Assembly: GCA_011947345.1 (NCBI GenBank)
Contig: JAAVTG010000064.1
Location: 248,001 to 312,000 of the forward strand
DNA length: 64,000 nucleotides
Direction: 5' to 3'
Origin: Phytophthora quininea
Lineage: Eukaryota; Oomycota; Peronosporomycetes; Peronosporales; Peronosporaceae
In this document: positions 23,488-32,480 of the stretch, one piece after another
Layout of the letters: the number at the start of each line of letters is the position of its first letter
Numbering within the stretch: position 1 is the stretch's first letter
Made by a program: the position numbers and the translations under genes
The notes under the pieces: generated by a model
Told to the model about the DNA's origin: nothing
Databases searched by the model: none
The model's input: only the letters and a program-made list of their open reading frames with translations

Positions 23488-24235
23488 GCGAGTGTCGCGA
23501 CGGTCGCTCCTCAGTCTCAAGTTTTGTGTGTGTGCGTTCGTGGCATCAACCGGAGCAGTACTTGGTAGAAATCTGCAGCTTTGTAGCGTAGCGAAATGGA
23601 AAACGTTTAGTAGTCGAACAGCACATGTACCTTGCAGTCGAACAACACTTGTACCTTGCAGTCGAACATCACATTTATCATCCATCTGAAGGTAGGAACA
23701 GGTTGCTGCAGATCGATGAGTTTTAGCTAGCATCCTCAAAGACGGAGTGTTATTCACGGGTGGCCGGGCTGCAGATGCAGCCTGTAGAATGCAAACGTGA
23801 TTGAAAGAGTTCGTACTGCAGGCGAATGTCGTCGTTTGCTGTTTGAAATTGGTCAGAATCTACCCACAGCCAGCTACGACGCATCCAGAGACGTTCGCTA
23901 AAAGATCACAGCGGTCACTTTGCGGTCGAACCTCGTTACGGCGGGCGAGCAACCGCGTCTGGTACTTGGCACAGCGAGCCACAAATTATTTGATTTCATA
24001 GAAGCTCGTGTCAGATCAGTTTGCAGGCCTACCAAACCAAACGCTACTACTGTTCACTTGTCCAGTATTACGGACCACAGCACTTGAAGCATTCTCTTTC
24101 ACCGATTTCCATTACGCAATTACAGTAACAATGGATCAGCCGCATCAGCAGAGCTAAAGCTCGCGCCAAACGGGCTGATCTTCACGCACAAAACCACTTC
24201 GAGCTCAGTGGATCTGACGCATTCGCAATGACAAC

Positions 24236-25086
24236 CTACTCCGATCGGAGCTTGCGGTACTGCTTCGCAGAGGTAGACGCTCCCGCGGAAGTGGGTGTGC
24301 TCGCAGTCACAGAGGCTGGTGTGTCGCCTGCTGCAGGGGTGGCTGCTCCAGGGCTTCCAGCATTCGCTGCAGGGGTAGTGGCTGCAGGGGTAGCGGCTCC
24401 AGGGCTCCCAGCATTGGCCGTCGCAGAGGTGCGACGTTGAAGGCGTCCCGGCATTGGCCGTTCCAGAGGCCCCACCGACTTGAGCGGCGCCGTTCACACT
24501 CGTCCCGCCGGTTGTTGCAGGAGCCCCGCCGTTAGCACCACCGTAGACTTGGCCACCAGACTGGCCGCCGCCATTACCACCACCGACGCCGTAGTTGCGG
24601 TTGCAGAGGCACCACCGTTATTCGTGCCGCCGTTGACCTGAGCACCACCGCCAACGTGGTCACCGGGTTGAGCACCACCGCCAACCTGAGCGGCGCCGTT
24701 AGCGCCTGGCCCGCCCGTAGTAGCTGTAGCAGAGGCACCGCCATTGTTGCGACCGCCGACCTGAGCACCGCCATATCCGTGACCGCCGGTAGCAGTCGCG
24801 GATGCGCCGCCGTGACCGCCTCCGTTGTAAACGCCACCCCCATGCCACCGCCAACCCCGACGCCGGCACCGACGCCTCCAATACCGACCCCAGCACCGAC
24901 GCCACCGATACCGACCCCGGCACCGATGCCTCCGACGCCAACTCCAACTCCGGGGCCATAACCCCACGGCCCCACGCCGACTCCAACACCGCCGTACACA
25001 CCGGGACCGTAGCCCCACGTCGCGTGTACGCCGTTCGTCACGGCCGACACGGCTAGGCAAACGGCGAAGATCTTACTGCTGAGCAT
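24236..25086 (-). pseudogene. Secreted glycine-rich protein GRP-B2, frame-broken copy
   Basis: Second GRP-B. Signal peptide MLSSKIFAVCLAVSAVTNGV, the same Gly/Val/Ile tandem repeats and the same G-run frame change (ATGGGGGTGG) as GRP-B1. Two more breaks follow: one in the Gly/Asn repeat region near 24595 and one near 24436, where about ten bases present in GRP-B1 are lost. It then regains the original end with extra SPGAATPA repeats and the tail QYRKLRSE. The repeat copy number differs from GRP-B1. Either a decaying gene or one hit by several assembly errors. Confidence 0.65.
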
Positions 25087-25195
25087 TGTGGGTTGGGTTG
25101 TGTGGGAAGGTTGATGCGAAGCTGTTGATGCGAAGCTGTTGATGCGAAGCTTGAGTCTGAAGAGAAACCTGGCCCTTGTCGCTGTTGTCCCTCGA

Positions 25196-25215
25196 GAGGA
25201 AGTTTGGGAATGAGT
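25196..25215 (-). promoter_or_regulatory. Oomycete Inr-like element of GRP-B2
   Basis: On the minus strand ACTCATTCCCAAACTTCCTC, identical to the element before GRP-B1 and about 110 bp before the GRP-B2 start. Confidence 0.55.
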
Positions 25216-25980
25216 TTGGTCTCGGTGACTGTGGTCTTCGGCCTGCGTCGGCCTGCGTCGGCCTGCGCGGGGTGCTGCTGTGCTGGTGAGAATGATGACC
25301 AGTGCGCGTTAATGACATTCGGAGTCACCGATACATGTGCGAGCTCAGGTTTTCCTGCTGGGTTTGACTTGTGGTACGAAGATCTGGGCCGTGTGGTGAA
25401 ATTGGGGACAGCCGTCCCGGTCGCATGCGCGTGTCGGAAATATTTTGCGAGCGTCTCGGTCTGCAGTGAGCGGTGGCAATCATGGGACTGCGGGTGGTCC
25501 TGCTGCTGAGTGGCGGTGACGGTCAAGGAAAGCAGCGACTCGAGGTGTGCTATCGATCTTGATCGTTTGCCTCAAAAGGGTTCATAAACCTCGAGAACGT
25601 AACCCAGGCGTGTATATCGTGGCAAGTTGATACCACTGAGCTGTCATGCTGTCCGATCTGCGGTGGAAGCAGCAAGCAAGGAGCACTGTGCTGTATGTAG
25701 ACCACGGCAGCCGTCTCGCCATTTGATTTGAAGCCAGGCTGCTCCGACACGAAAGAGGACTTTGGTCTCCGTTGCCGAATGATGTAAAAGCGCACAGCCA
25801 ACACCAAAGAGACACTTTCAGGTGCGGCGACCAAGCTACACTACTGCTAGTAGTCGAACGCGCATGGTCTCGTGACGAGACTCTCGTCTGGGTCACCCAG
25901 CAACATCAACAGCGATCTGGTCATCAAATGGACCTTGTCGGTTTTTAGCTGTAGCTCTCGCGTCAACGAGTCCGCGATCC

Positions 25981-26000
25981 GCTCATTCCCAAACTTCCTC
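25981..26000 (+). promoter_or_regulatory. Oomycete Inr-like element of GRP-A3
   Basis: GCTCATTCCCAAACTTCCTC, identical to that of GRP-A2, about 70-90 bp before the ATG. Confidence 0.6.
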
Positions 26001-26068
26001 TCAAGAGCTCAGCAGCCAGCAGCCCAACAAGTTCTCGACAGCAACATCCACTTCCATACACCTCAACG

Positions 26069-26338
26069 ATGATCAGCACCAAGATCCTCCCGCTCTGCCT
26101 GGCCGCGGTGGCCCTGATCGACGGCGCGCACGCCCAGTGGTACGGTCCCGGTGTCGGAGTCGGCGGCGTTGGCGTCGGGCTCGGTGGCGTGGGTGTGGGT
26201 CTCGGCGGCTGGGGCTACCCAGGCTACCCAGGCTACGGCTATGACGGCTACTACGGCGGCTACCCCGGTAACGCGGGTGGGGCCGCAGCAAGCGCGACTG
26301 CGACTGCGACTGCGAACCGCAGGCTCCGCATGGAGTAG
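26069..26338 (+). CDS. Small secreted glycine-rich protein GRP-A3
   Basis: 89 aa, intronless, intact, almost identical to GRP-A2. Signal peptide MISTKILPLCLAAVALIDGA, shorter Gly/Val repeat, the same GWGYPGYPGYGYDGYYGG block, one extra Ala-Thr repeat, and the tail NRRLRME. Divergent from GRP-B2, with the shared upstream region between them. Function unknown. Confidence 0.82.
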   Translation: MISTKILPLCLAAVALIDGAHAQWYGPGVGVGGVGVGLGGVGVGLGGWGYPGYPGYGYDGYYGGYPGNAGGAAASATATATANRRLRME

Positions 26339-26462
26339 GCGAGTGTCGCGACGGTCGCTCCTCAGTCTCAAGTTTTGTGTGTGTGCGTTCGTGGCATCAA
26401 CCGGAGCAGTACTTGGTAGAAATCTGCAGCTTTGTAGCGTAGCGAAATGGAAAACGTTTAGC

Positions 26463-27173
26463 AGTCCAACTAGTTCTACTTCGACAGCTAGTATAGATAA
26501 AGCAGATCCAAGCGCCGCTGGCAAGCGGCACCAACTCGACGACCAAAGGCAGGGAGATGCTTGGGAAACTGGTGCTGTGGGGACCCAAGCAAACGCTTTG
26601 ATCTGAACGAATTCTACAATGGCAAGATCTCTCTGATCAAGGGGACTGTCCCATTACCGCTGCATGATGGAAATCAAGACGAAAATCGCATGAACTAGAC
26701 GGATTCAGCGGAGTATTAGCATGAGACTCGCACTCTGCTGCTAACTCAACATCTGCTCAGTGATTTAAGTTCTAAAACACAGCAAACTCCTGCTCAATTT
26801 CGCTCATGCCGGACCACCTGACGTGGGTCATACAGGTGCTCAAGTAGGTTCACGAGGCGTCAACCACGCTTACCCGCAGAGGCAGGAGGAAGCCGAACAT
26901 CGACCCGAGATGAAGCGAGAGCTGCAGATAATCAAGGACGTCTCAATCGATATACGACTCGCAATCACCGCGAAGTCCGACGCAATCGATGAGAGACCAG
27001 CGCTGCATTGTAGAGTCTTTCGGTTTGTTCTGGTAGCAGCATTCATCGCAGGACTGGCGACAACAACACTGCAGACAAAGTCTGGTGATGATTTGTGTGG
27101 CTGACGATATTTTTATTCTGCGTCAGACGCAGAAGATAACTCGTTTGCAGATACCGTTGCCCCAGTTCCAACA
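26463..27173. other. Intergenic upstream of OTM-2
   Basis: No supported gene. A plus-strand open stretch at 26823-27104 contains IIKDVSIDIRLAITAKSDA, which loosely resembles IDGITDIKLDIAAKARDA in the transposon-like frame at 62.5 kb, so it may be a remnant of the same element. The last part must hold the OTM-2 promoter. Confidence 0.4.
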
Positions 27174-29501
27174 ATGCGAGGGACACCTATCGCTCCTGGC
27201 GATCAAACACCGGTACCTTCAACGGCGACCTGGGCGGCGGAATACTACCAGCAGCAGGCGCTCGACCGCCGCAGTCGCAGTTGGAAAGCTCTACTCAAGC
27301 CGTCCGTCCTCGGAGCGTGTCTGGCCGTCGCCGGACGAGTCGTCTTCGGACCGTTGGCGCTGGTTTTGCTGTTTGTCAGCACCGAGTACTTTACCGACGG
27401 CACCGTGTTTATCAAGGCCGACCACAGCTTCTTCTCCTTCACGGAGCGGGATATGTCGCTCGCGGGCGGGTGCTCCGCGTGTCTGGGTCCGTGCAAGATC
27501 GGGCTGCTCAAGTACACCATGTTCAAAGGCAACGCTCTCACGATCGCCCCGACGTTCAACGCGTTCGCCGCCCTGAGTCAAAGCGAGTCGCTGTACGACT
27601 TCAGTTCATTGAGTAGCGAGGCGCTGAAGTTGGCCGAAGAGCTGGACACCAACGGAGCCGTCTGCCAGAGTGGCATCAGCGACTGGGGTCGACCTACAGC
27701 GCCGTCACGGGGACTCCCCAGCAAGTGCTGGACGTGATCGTGACGCTCAATATCAGCGTGGCGCCGCAGATGATCCGCGAGCTCGAGATCGCTATCCACC
27801 AGGCCGACAAATGTGTCTCAACGTGGAACATGATCGCCATCGGGAGGCTGTTCCAGTACCCTTTGAAAGTGGGCGACTCGAACTTCGGCAAGGTGGCGGC
27901 GGTCGACTTGAACGTGTTTCCAGACTGGACCGAGTGTCGACCGGTGGTCAACATCGACGACAGTCTGGTGGGCTCGAAGCTGGTGCTCGACACGAATGGC
28001 GAGGATGTGGTGGCGGTGGTTCCAGAGGTGTTGACGCTGTTCCCGTACATCTTCACGAGCAGTTTGCGGTCGCGCCGCGAGATCCCAGCCAGCAACACCA
28101 AGTACGGGGCCAAGAGCGTCGTGCAGCCGCTGCTTCGAGGATATTACGGCGGCTGTCGAGTGCGTGCAGTGAACACGACGGGGATCTTCATCGAGACTTC
28201 GTGCGAGGTTTCTAAGCACTGGGAGCCCTACGGTCTGATGCTCCACTCGCCCGACGATATCCCGCTGTGCAGTACGGGGACGTGTGTGTGCGCAACTACT
28301 ACAACTCGAACTGGGAGTGGGTCAACGGCTTGGCGGTGGACTCTCCCGGTCGCACCCTCATCACTGCCAACACGTTCCGCAGTCGCTATGCCGACAGCGT
28401 CCGGGTGAATGTGCTGCCCGGACTGGTGGTGACGCAGATCCTGCTCATGGGTCTGGTGAGTCTGTACCAGGTGACGTCGCACAAGCGGTCGGTGCTGCTG
28501 ACGCAGATCTGGGCGTACCGATGCCAAATGGGGCGGATGCAAGTGGTCTACCTCGCGCAGATCCTGTACCACCTGGTGACCACCTCGGACTTGTACTTGC
28601 TGGGGCTGGCGACGGGGACGCTGACGACCGAATCGATCGCCAATTTGACGTGCTGCTTCTTCGTCTTCTCGTACTCGTTCATCAACTTGGCGAAGGCTCG
28701 TTCGGGCGAGCAGCAGTTAGATCGACACTTCCGACTGACGTGGGAGGCTATGCAGATCGTCATCACGGTGTGTGTGGTTCTGTTCTGGTGACCATGCAGC
28801 GCACGCCGCTTGTCGACATCATCACGCAGAACGCTGAGATCCTGCGGAAGGCGACACCTAAAGGCGCCAAGTTTTGTGGTCTGAACGACGCGTGCGTGCT
28901 CTTCAAGATCAACATGCCGACGGTCGTGACGATCGTTTCTGTTGGATTAGGACTCGTTGCCATCATGGTGTCTTTAGTTGTCAAGATATTCAGCCCCAAA
29001 GTGAAGAGCACCACGACGGCAGTGCGATGTTCGCTGACTGGTCTGCCAAGTGTGATACGATCGACTCGAATCGCAGCGTTTCCGACCGAAGAAGCGCTGA
29101 AGAGCGTCGACTGCAGTGCTCCGACGCAATATTCCCGAGGGATATTCGACAATCTTACCTCCTTTGAAGAGAACTGTATCGGTGCGCCGTTCAGGAAATT
29201 ATTTCACGACTGCGACGACATTGCGTACGTCACTTACCGCGACAAGCGATGCACAACGGTCGAGGCTCTGGTGCTGACCGGATATCTGTACTACGGCGAG
29301 CACATCTATCCTGCTTCTTCTGTAGTCCTGCTGGTGATTGCAAGGACGTTGCCGCAGAAGTTCCTTCGCACGTTCAATGTGTTGTTATTACGGTGGTATG
29401 TGGATCCGAAAGAAGGCACTATCTCGCATCCGCTGTCGTGCATTTGGCACCGAGCTTGTGAGGAGAAACATTGGGTATCAGCTGCTGTACCTTTAGCGTA
29501 G
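27174..29501 (+). CDS. OTM family membrane protein OTM-2
   Basis: About 776 aa once three one-base gaps are restored (G4 run near 27686, G4 run near 28277, near 28775). N-terminal cytosolic segment with WAAEYYQQQAL, first membrane helix LLKPSVLGACLAVAGRVVFG, Cys-bearing loop (AGGCSACLGPCKIG, VCQSGISDWG, YYGGCRVRAVN, VCVRNYYNSNWEW), membrane block from VRVNVLPGLVVTQ through KRSVLLTQIWAYRCQ, SGEQQLDRHFRL, RGAKYC-like GAKFCGLNDACVLF, and a C-terminal part FHDCDDIAYVTYRDKRCTTV with another hydrophobic segment. No in-frame stop apart from the gaps, so probably functional. Family and role unknown; plasma-membrane or vacuolar location is a guess from topology. Confidence 0.75.
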
Positions 29502-29539
29502 AAAGCGAGGAAATGTATTTATTAGAGTCTATGGTAATG

Positions 29540-29700
29540 GAACCATCCCCTGCTAACGTGTGGGCTTCTTCACACGCCGAGTACGAAGTTAACAATGTAT
29601 AAGAGACTGCCGGATCGACGTACGAACGCATCACCAGAATCAGCACTACGGAAGACGCGTTGTAAATGTTGAATTGGCAGTTCGGCCACACTGCTGGCGA
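29540..29700 (-). pseudogene. OTM C-terminal remnant
   Basis: Minus strand, tail to tail with OTM-2. Reads FNIYNASSVVLILVMRSYVD and later SACEEAHTLAGDGSITI, which line up with HIYPASSVVLLV...WYVDP and ACEEKHWVSAAV at the OTM C-terminus. The rest of that copy is gone. Confidence 0.55.
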
Positions 29701-30098
29701 ACGCTTGCGGCAGCGCCGGACAAAGCTATCTGAGAAGGAAGAGTTGCGTACATGTTAGACTAAGGTAGTTTGATGGTGATTATCGAAGAGCTTCTTTGAG
29801 TGCCACGGATTTGGCGCCACGAAGCTCTTCTCACTTTGGTTTTGCCGAATACGTAAGGTGCAACTTCCTGGGAGCACAGCCAGCTCCCTCATCAAGTGTT
29901 CAAGTTCACGGTTCAATAGTAAACATAGCACCCGAGCCGAACTAAGGCGAGTTGGTTATCCACGCTCGACAACTTGCGATTCGAAGACCACGTCCGACAA
30001 TCTTGGGACTCAACTTCTTTACCACGAAAGAAGAGGCCGCTGCTAGGAGAAAAAATATCGTCACCATATTCGTCTTAAAGTTGTTCAACTACCATGGT
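29701..30098. other. Intergenic, no gene seen
   Basis: AT-balanced spacer of about 400 bp between the OTM remnant and the stop codon of the next minus-strand gene. Nothing recognisable. Confidence 0.5.
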
Positions 30099-31520
30099 TT
30101 ATGGAGCCTGCGCCGCGAAGTAAGCGAGCCAGACAACGGTGCAGAACGTCAAGGTGAGTGTTCGCTCGAGAAAGCCACGATTTCCAGGCAAACTATTGCC
30201 AGTGAAACGCACCCGAGCCGCACGGGCCCATAACTCCACGAGTAACTCTCCGAGGTACATGCCACCAATTCCAATTGAGGACAACAGCACGGATACTTCC
30301 ACCGGTCCGCCGCCAGGAAGCTCCACGACATTTACCATCACCATTGCACAGAAGACGCCACCACCCATGGACACGATCAGTCCTTCCATATCGAGGTCGC
30401 TTGAAATTCGAGTTTGCAGCGGCGTTGAATGACCCCACCAAGGTTTTAGCAGCGTTTTCCAGCCGTATGCAGTTGTCTGAGCGACCCATGTCAAGGTCAA
30501 AACGAATACCAATACGTTCCGAGATTGCTCAAGATGATTGGAGTCAAGCAGACTGATCAATGAGAGACCCAGTCCGTGGACCACCACGTAGCCCGTAACT
30601 GCAAATGTTGCTTGGATGATGAACACCACCGGACTGGGTTCCATCACCGCACAGTAAAACAGTATCCCGACAAAGCCAACCTCAAAAATTGTCATCAGCA
30701 AGGAGCTACTGGAGCCACCCGCACAGGCGAAGGCTGCAACGGGGCAGAACTGGATCCGCACGGCCATGATACTGAAAATCTCCGACTGCCAGATCAAGAC
30801 GCCCATCCATGTCAAATTCGGCGCGAACAAACTGCAGACAACCACCACATATCGGGCAGTAAGTAGGAACAACCAGCCGGAAAAGTTCTTCAGAGAATGA
30901 TCCGCTAGCTGTAGAAGTTCGCTGTCGACAATTGCGATGATCACTGCGGCAGGAATTGCTACTGTTAAGGCTGCAAACCACGCGTTACCCTTAAAGAACC
31001 GTCTTGCAATAAGCGATACGACACACTTCTGGGGATCCACGACGATCTCCTCGAAACTGGGGACTTCTTCATCACCAATATTACCGTGGAGGTGTCGAGT
31101 CGCTTGTAGAAATTGTTCGTAGTGCTGATAGTAGAGCTCGACCCTCCGCGTGATCCGAAAAGCCAGCCACGAGAACTCGTAGGCTCCGATTGTAGTGGCG
31201 ATCGATGCGAACAGCAGAGCAGCTTCTCGCGGTGCATTCCAAACGCAGTACAGGATGACTGGGATCAGCAGTATACTCGACAGCAGACGTTGGTGGTGCG
31301 GGTCCAAGATAGCCGTGACCCCGCACACGTACAGCTCCACAGAGTGCTCCACCTTCCACGAAGCTGGTGTTAACAGCGTCGCGAGATTGGGCGACGACGG
31401 GAGGCGATCCGTCGGTAAGACGGAGTCGTTGCCGTCTGGGGCTTGGAGCACCGGGGTCAGCACCATCACGACGCCATTTTCGACGCTTGCCCGCGTCGGT
31501 ACCAGCACCGGCACCCGCAT
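30099..31520 (-). CDS. CDP-DAG synthase-like pseudoenzyme P1
   Basis: Uninterrupted 473-aa multi-pass membrane protein. It aligns along its length with the canonical paralogues at 41.8-50.0 kb: HHQRLLSSILLIPVILYCVW with their NAVQRVLSAAVLAP region, RRFFKGNAWFAAL with RCFRGNDKLAAT, FAPNLTWMGVLIW with MAPNWQYALTVLV. The catalytic motifs have eroded: SDTGAY is VAQTTAY, SKNKDYEG is SSDLDMEG, and the C-terminal signature with KDSG, PGHGG and LDRID reads RFTGN, PGNRG and LERTL, so its metal-binding aspartates are absent. It should not synthesise CDP-DAG. The intact frame suggests a retained structural or regulatory role; that is inference. Start Met31520 is the first ATG. Confidence 0.75.
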   Translation of the reverse strand: MRVPVLVPTRASVENGVVMVLTPVLQAPDGNDSVLPTDRLPSSPNLATLLTPASWKVEHSVELYVCGVTAILDPHHQRLLSSILLIPVILYCVWNAPREAALLFASIATTIGAYEFSWLAFRITRRVELYYQHYEQFLQATRHLHGNIGDEEVPSFEEIVVDPQKCVVSLIARRFFKGNAWFAALTVAIPAAVIIAIVDSELLQLADHSLKNFSGWLFLLTARYVVVVCSLFAPNLTWMGVLIWQSEIFSIMAVRIQFCPVAAFACAGGSSSSLLMTIFEVGFVGILFYCAVMEPSPVVFIIQATFAVTGYVVVHGLGLSLISLLDSNHLEQSRNVLVFVLTLTWVAQTTAYGWKTLLKPWWGHSTPLQTRISSDLDMEGLIVSMGGGVFCAMVMVNVVELPGGGPVEVSVLLSSIGIGGMYLGELLVELWARAARVRFTGNSLPGNRGFLERTLTLTFCTVVWLAYFAAQAP

Positions 31521-32480
31521 CGAGACGCAAACGGTACTAGTTCACCGCCTGAAGTGCATTGGCTGGAGCTGCGGAAGACGCAGATGCCGCTTCCAGCGGA
31601 TACCGTCGCGGAAATGAGCTTCTACCCGTGCGTCGAACCGCACCAGAGCTCGAGGGCGAAGCGAAGAACAGACCAAACGTCTCCCCGGTCCACGATTTGC
31701 TTTCGCGACAGGTGACGGTGCCTACTGCTCGCAACTGCTGTGCAGTTCGTGCGGTGACGGATAACTTGAAGCTCTGGGAAACCACCTGGGGACTGCATAC
31801 AAGCACAGGTGGCATTGATTACCAGACACGAGTTGATGAAGGAGGAATTACCTTGTCTGTGGAAAAGAACTTAGATTTGTCGGCACGTGGTCTAGCTTTG
31901 CAAATTCTAAGTGAATTCTCTTCCAGCCTACAAAGACCTGTTCGTTGCTTCTCGGGTGCCATAACGCTGGATATCAGCACGTCTGCGTTGAAGGACACGA
32001 TTACATTAGCATTTTCCCCGATCTAACGGTGTGGCCATCGATGCTGCCTGGATAAGGACCACAGTCTCACACACTGACCCCGTTTGCAAGGACAATGTAA
32101 AGTCCGTCATAAACTGCCGCGCGGTCACAATGTTCACGGATTGCTGTTCAATGGCCAGCATCACTAGGAAAAATGGCCTTCTCAACGAAATATGCTACCA
32201 TCCTGCGGCTGGCATTTGCCTTAGTCATCATTTCCAGCTCCAGCTAGAGGATAGCCGTTTCCAGTAGTTCCCCAGCTAACACTGATGAGCTTTCACAGCT
32301 CTAGGTTGTGTTGGCGAATGCAAACGACGATTAGACAAGCCGCGTCTACAAGTACTTAGTAAGTACTTGCACGACTTTCCCACGTGCCGACAAATCTAAG
32401 TTCTTTTCCACTTGGGTAAGGTAATTCCTCTTGCTGAAGCTTCGATCGCTTTTGCTATTGCTTAAATACTTTGTGCTGGC
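31521..32480. other. Intergenic between P1 and P2
   Basis: A plus-strand open stretch of about 155 codons (31559-32026) lacks an ATG start and matches nothing I know, so it is not called. A second short frame at 32031-32267 is equally weak. The region includes the P1 promoter. Confidence 0.5.

Larger units (their letters stand above)
23008..23612 (+). repeat. Direct repeat unit with GRP-A2
   Basis: Promoter, coding and 3' flank of GRP-A2 match 25848-26462 almost base for base, in the same orientation, from AGTAGTCGAACGC to AAAACGTTTAG. One difference is a short insertion near the 5' end of the second unit. Confidence 0.85.
24020..26460. repeat. Inverted duplication, right arm (GRP locus 2)
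   Basis: Reverse-complement partner of 11900-14150. It carries GRP-B2 (minus) and GRP-A3 (plus) with the same divergent intergenic region. The arms are separated by about 10 kb that contains the HisI-HisE, QCR9 and nuclear-protein genes. Confidence 0.85.
25848..26462 (+). repeat. Direct repeat unit with GRP-A3
   Basis: Partner of 23008-23612. Near-identity extends through the 3' flank to about 26462, then the two sequences diverge sharply. Confidence 0.85.

Noticed and set aside
12024..26338. RRLR at the end of GRP-A as an RXLR effector motif
   Set aside because: RXLR motifs sit 30-60 residues after the signal peptide, followed by an effector domain. Here the motif is at the extreme C-terminus.
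27174..29501. Programmed frameshifting in OTM genes
   Set aside because: Breaks lie at different sites in each copy, and copies without a base run are in frame, so base under-calling explains them better.
31559..32026. 155-codon plus-strand open stretch between P1 and P2
   Set aside because: No ATG start, no recognisable domain, and it ends in low-quality sequence.
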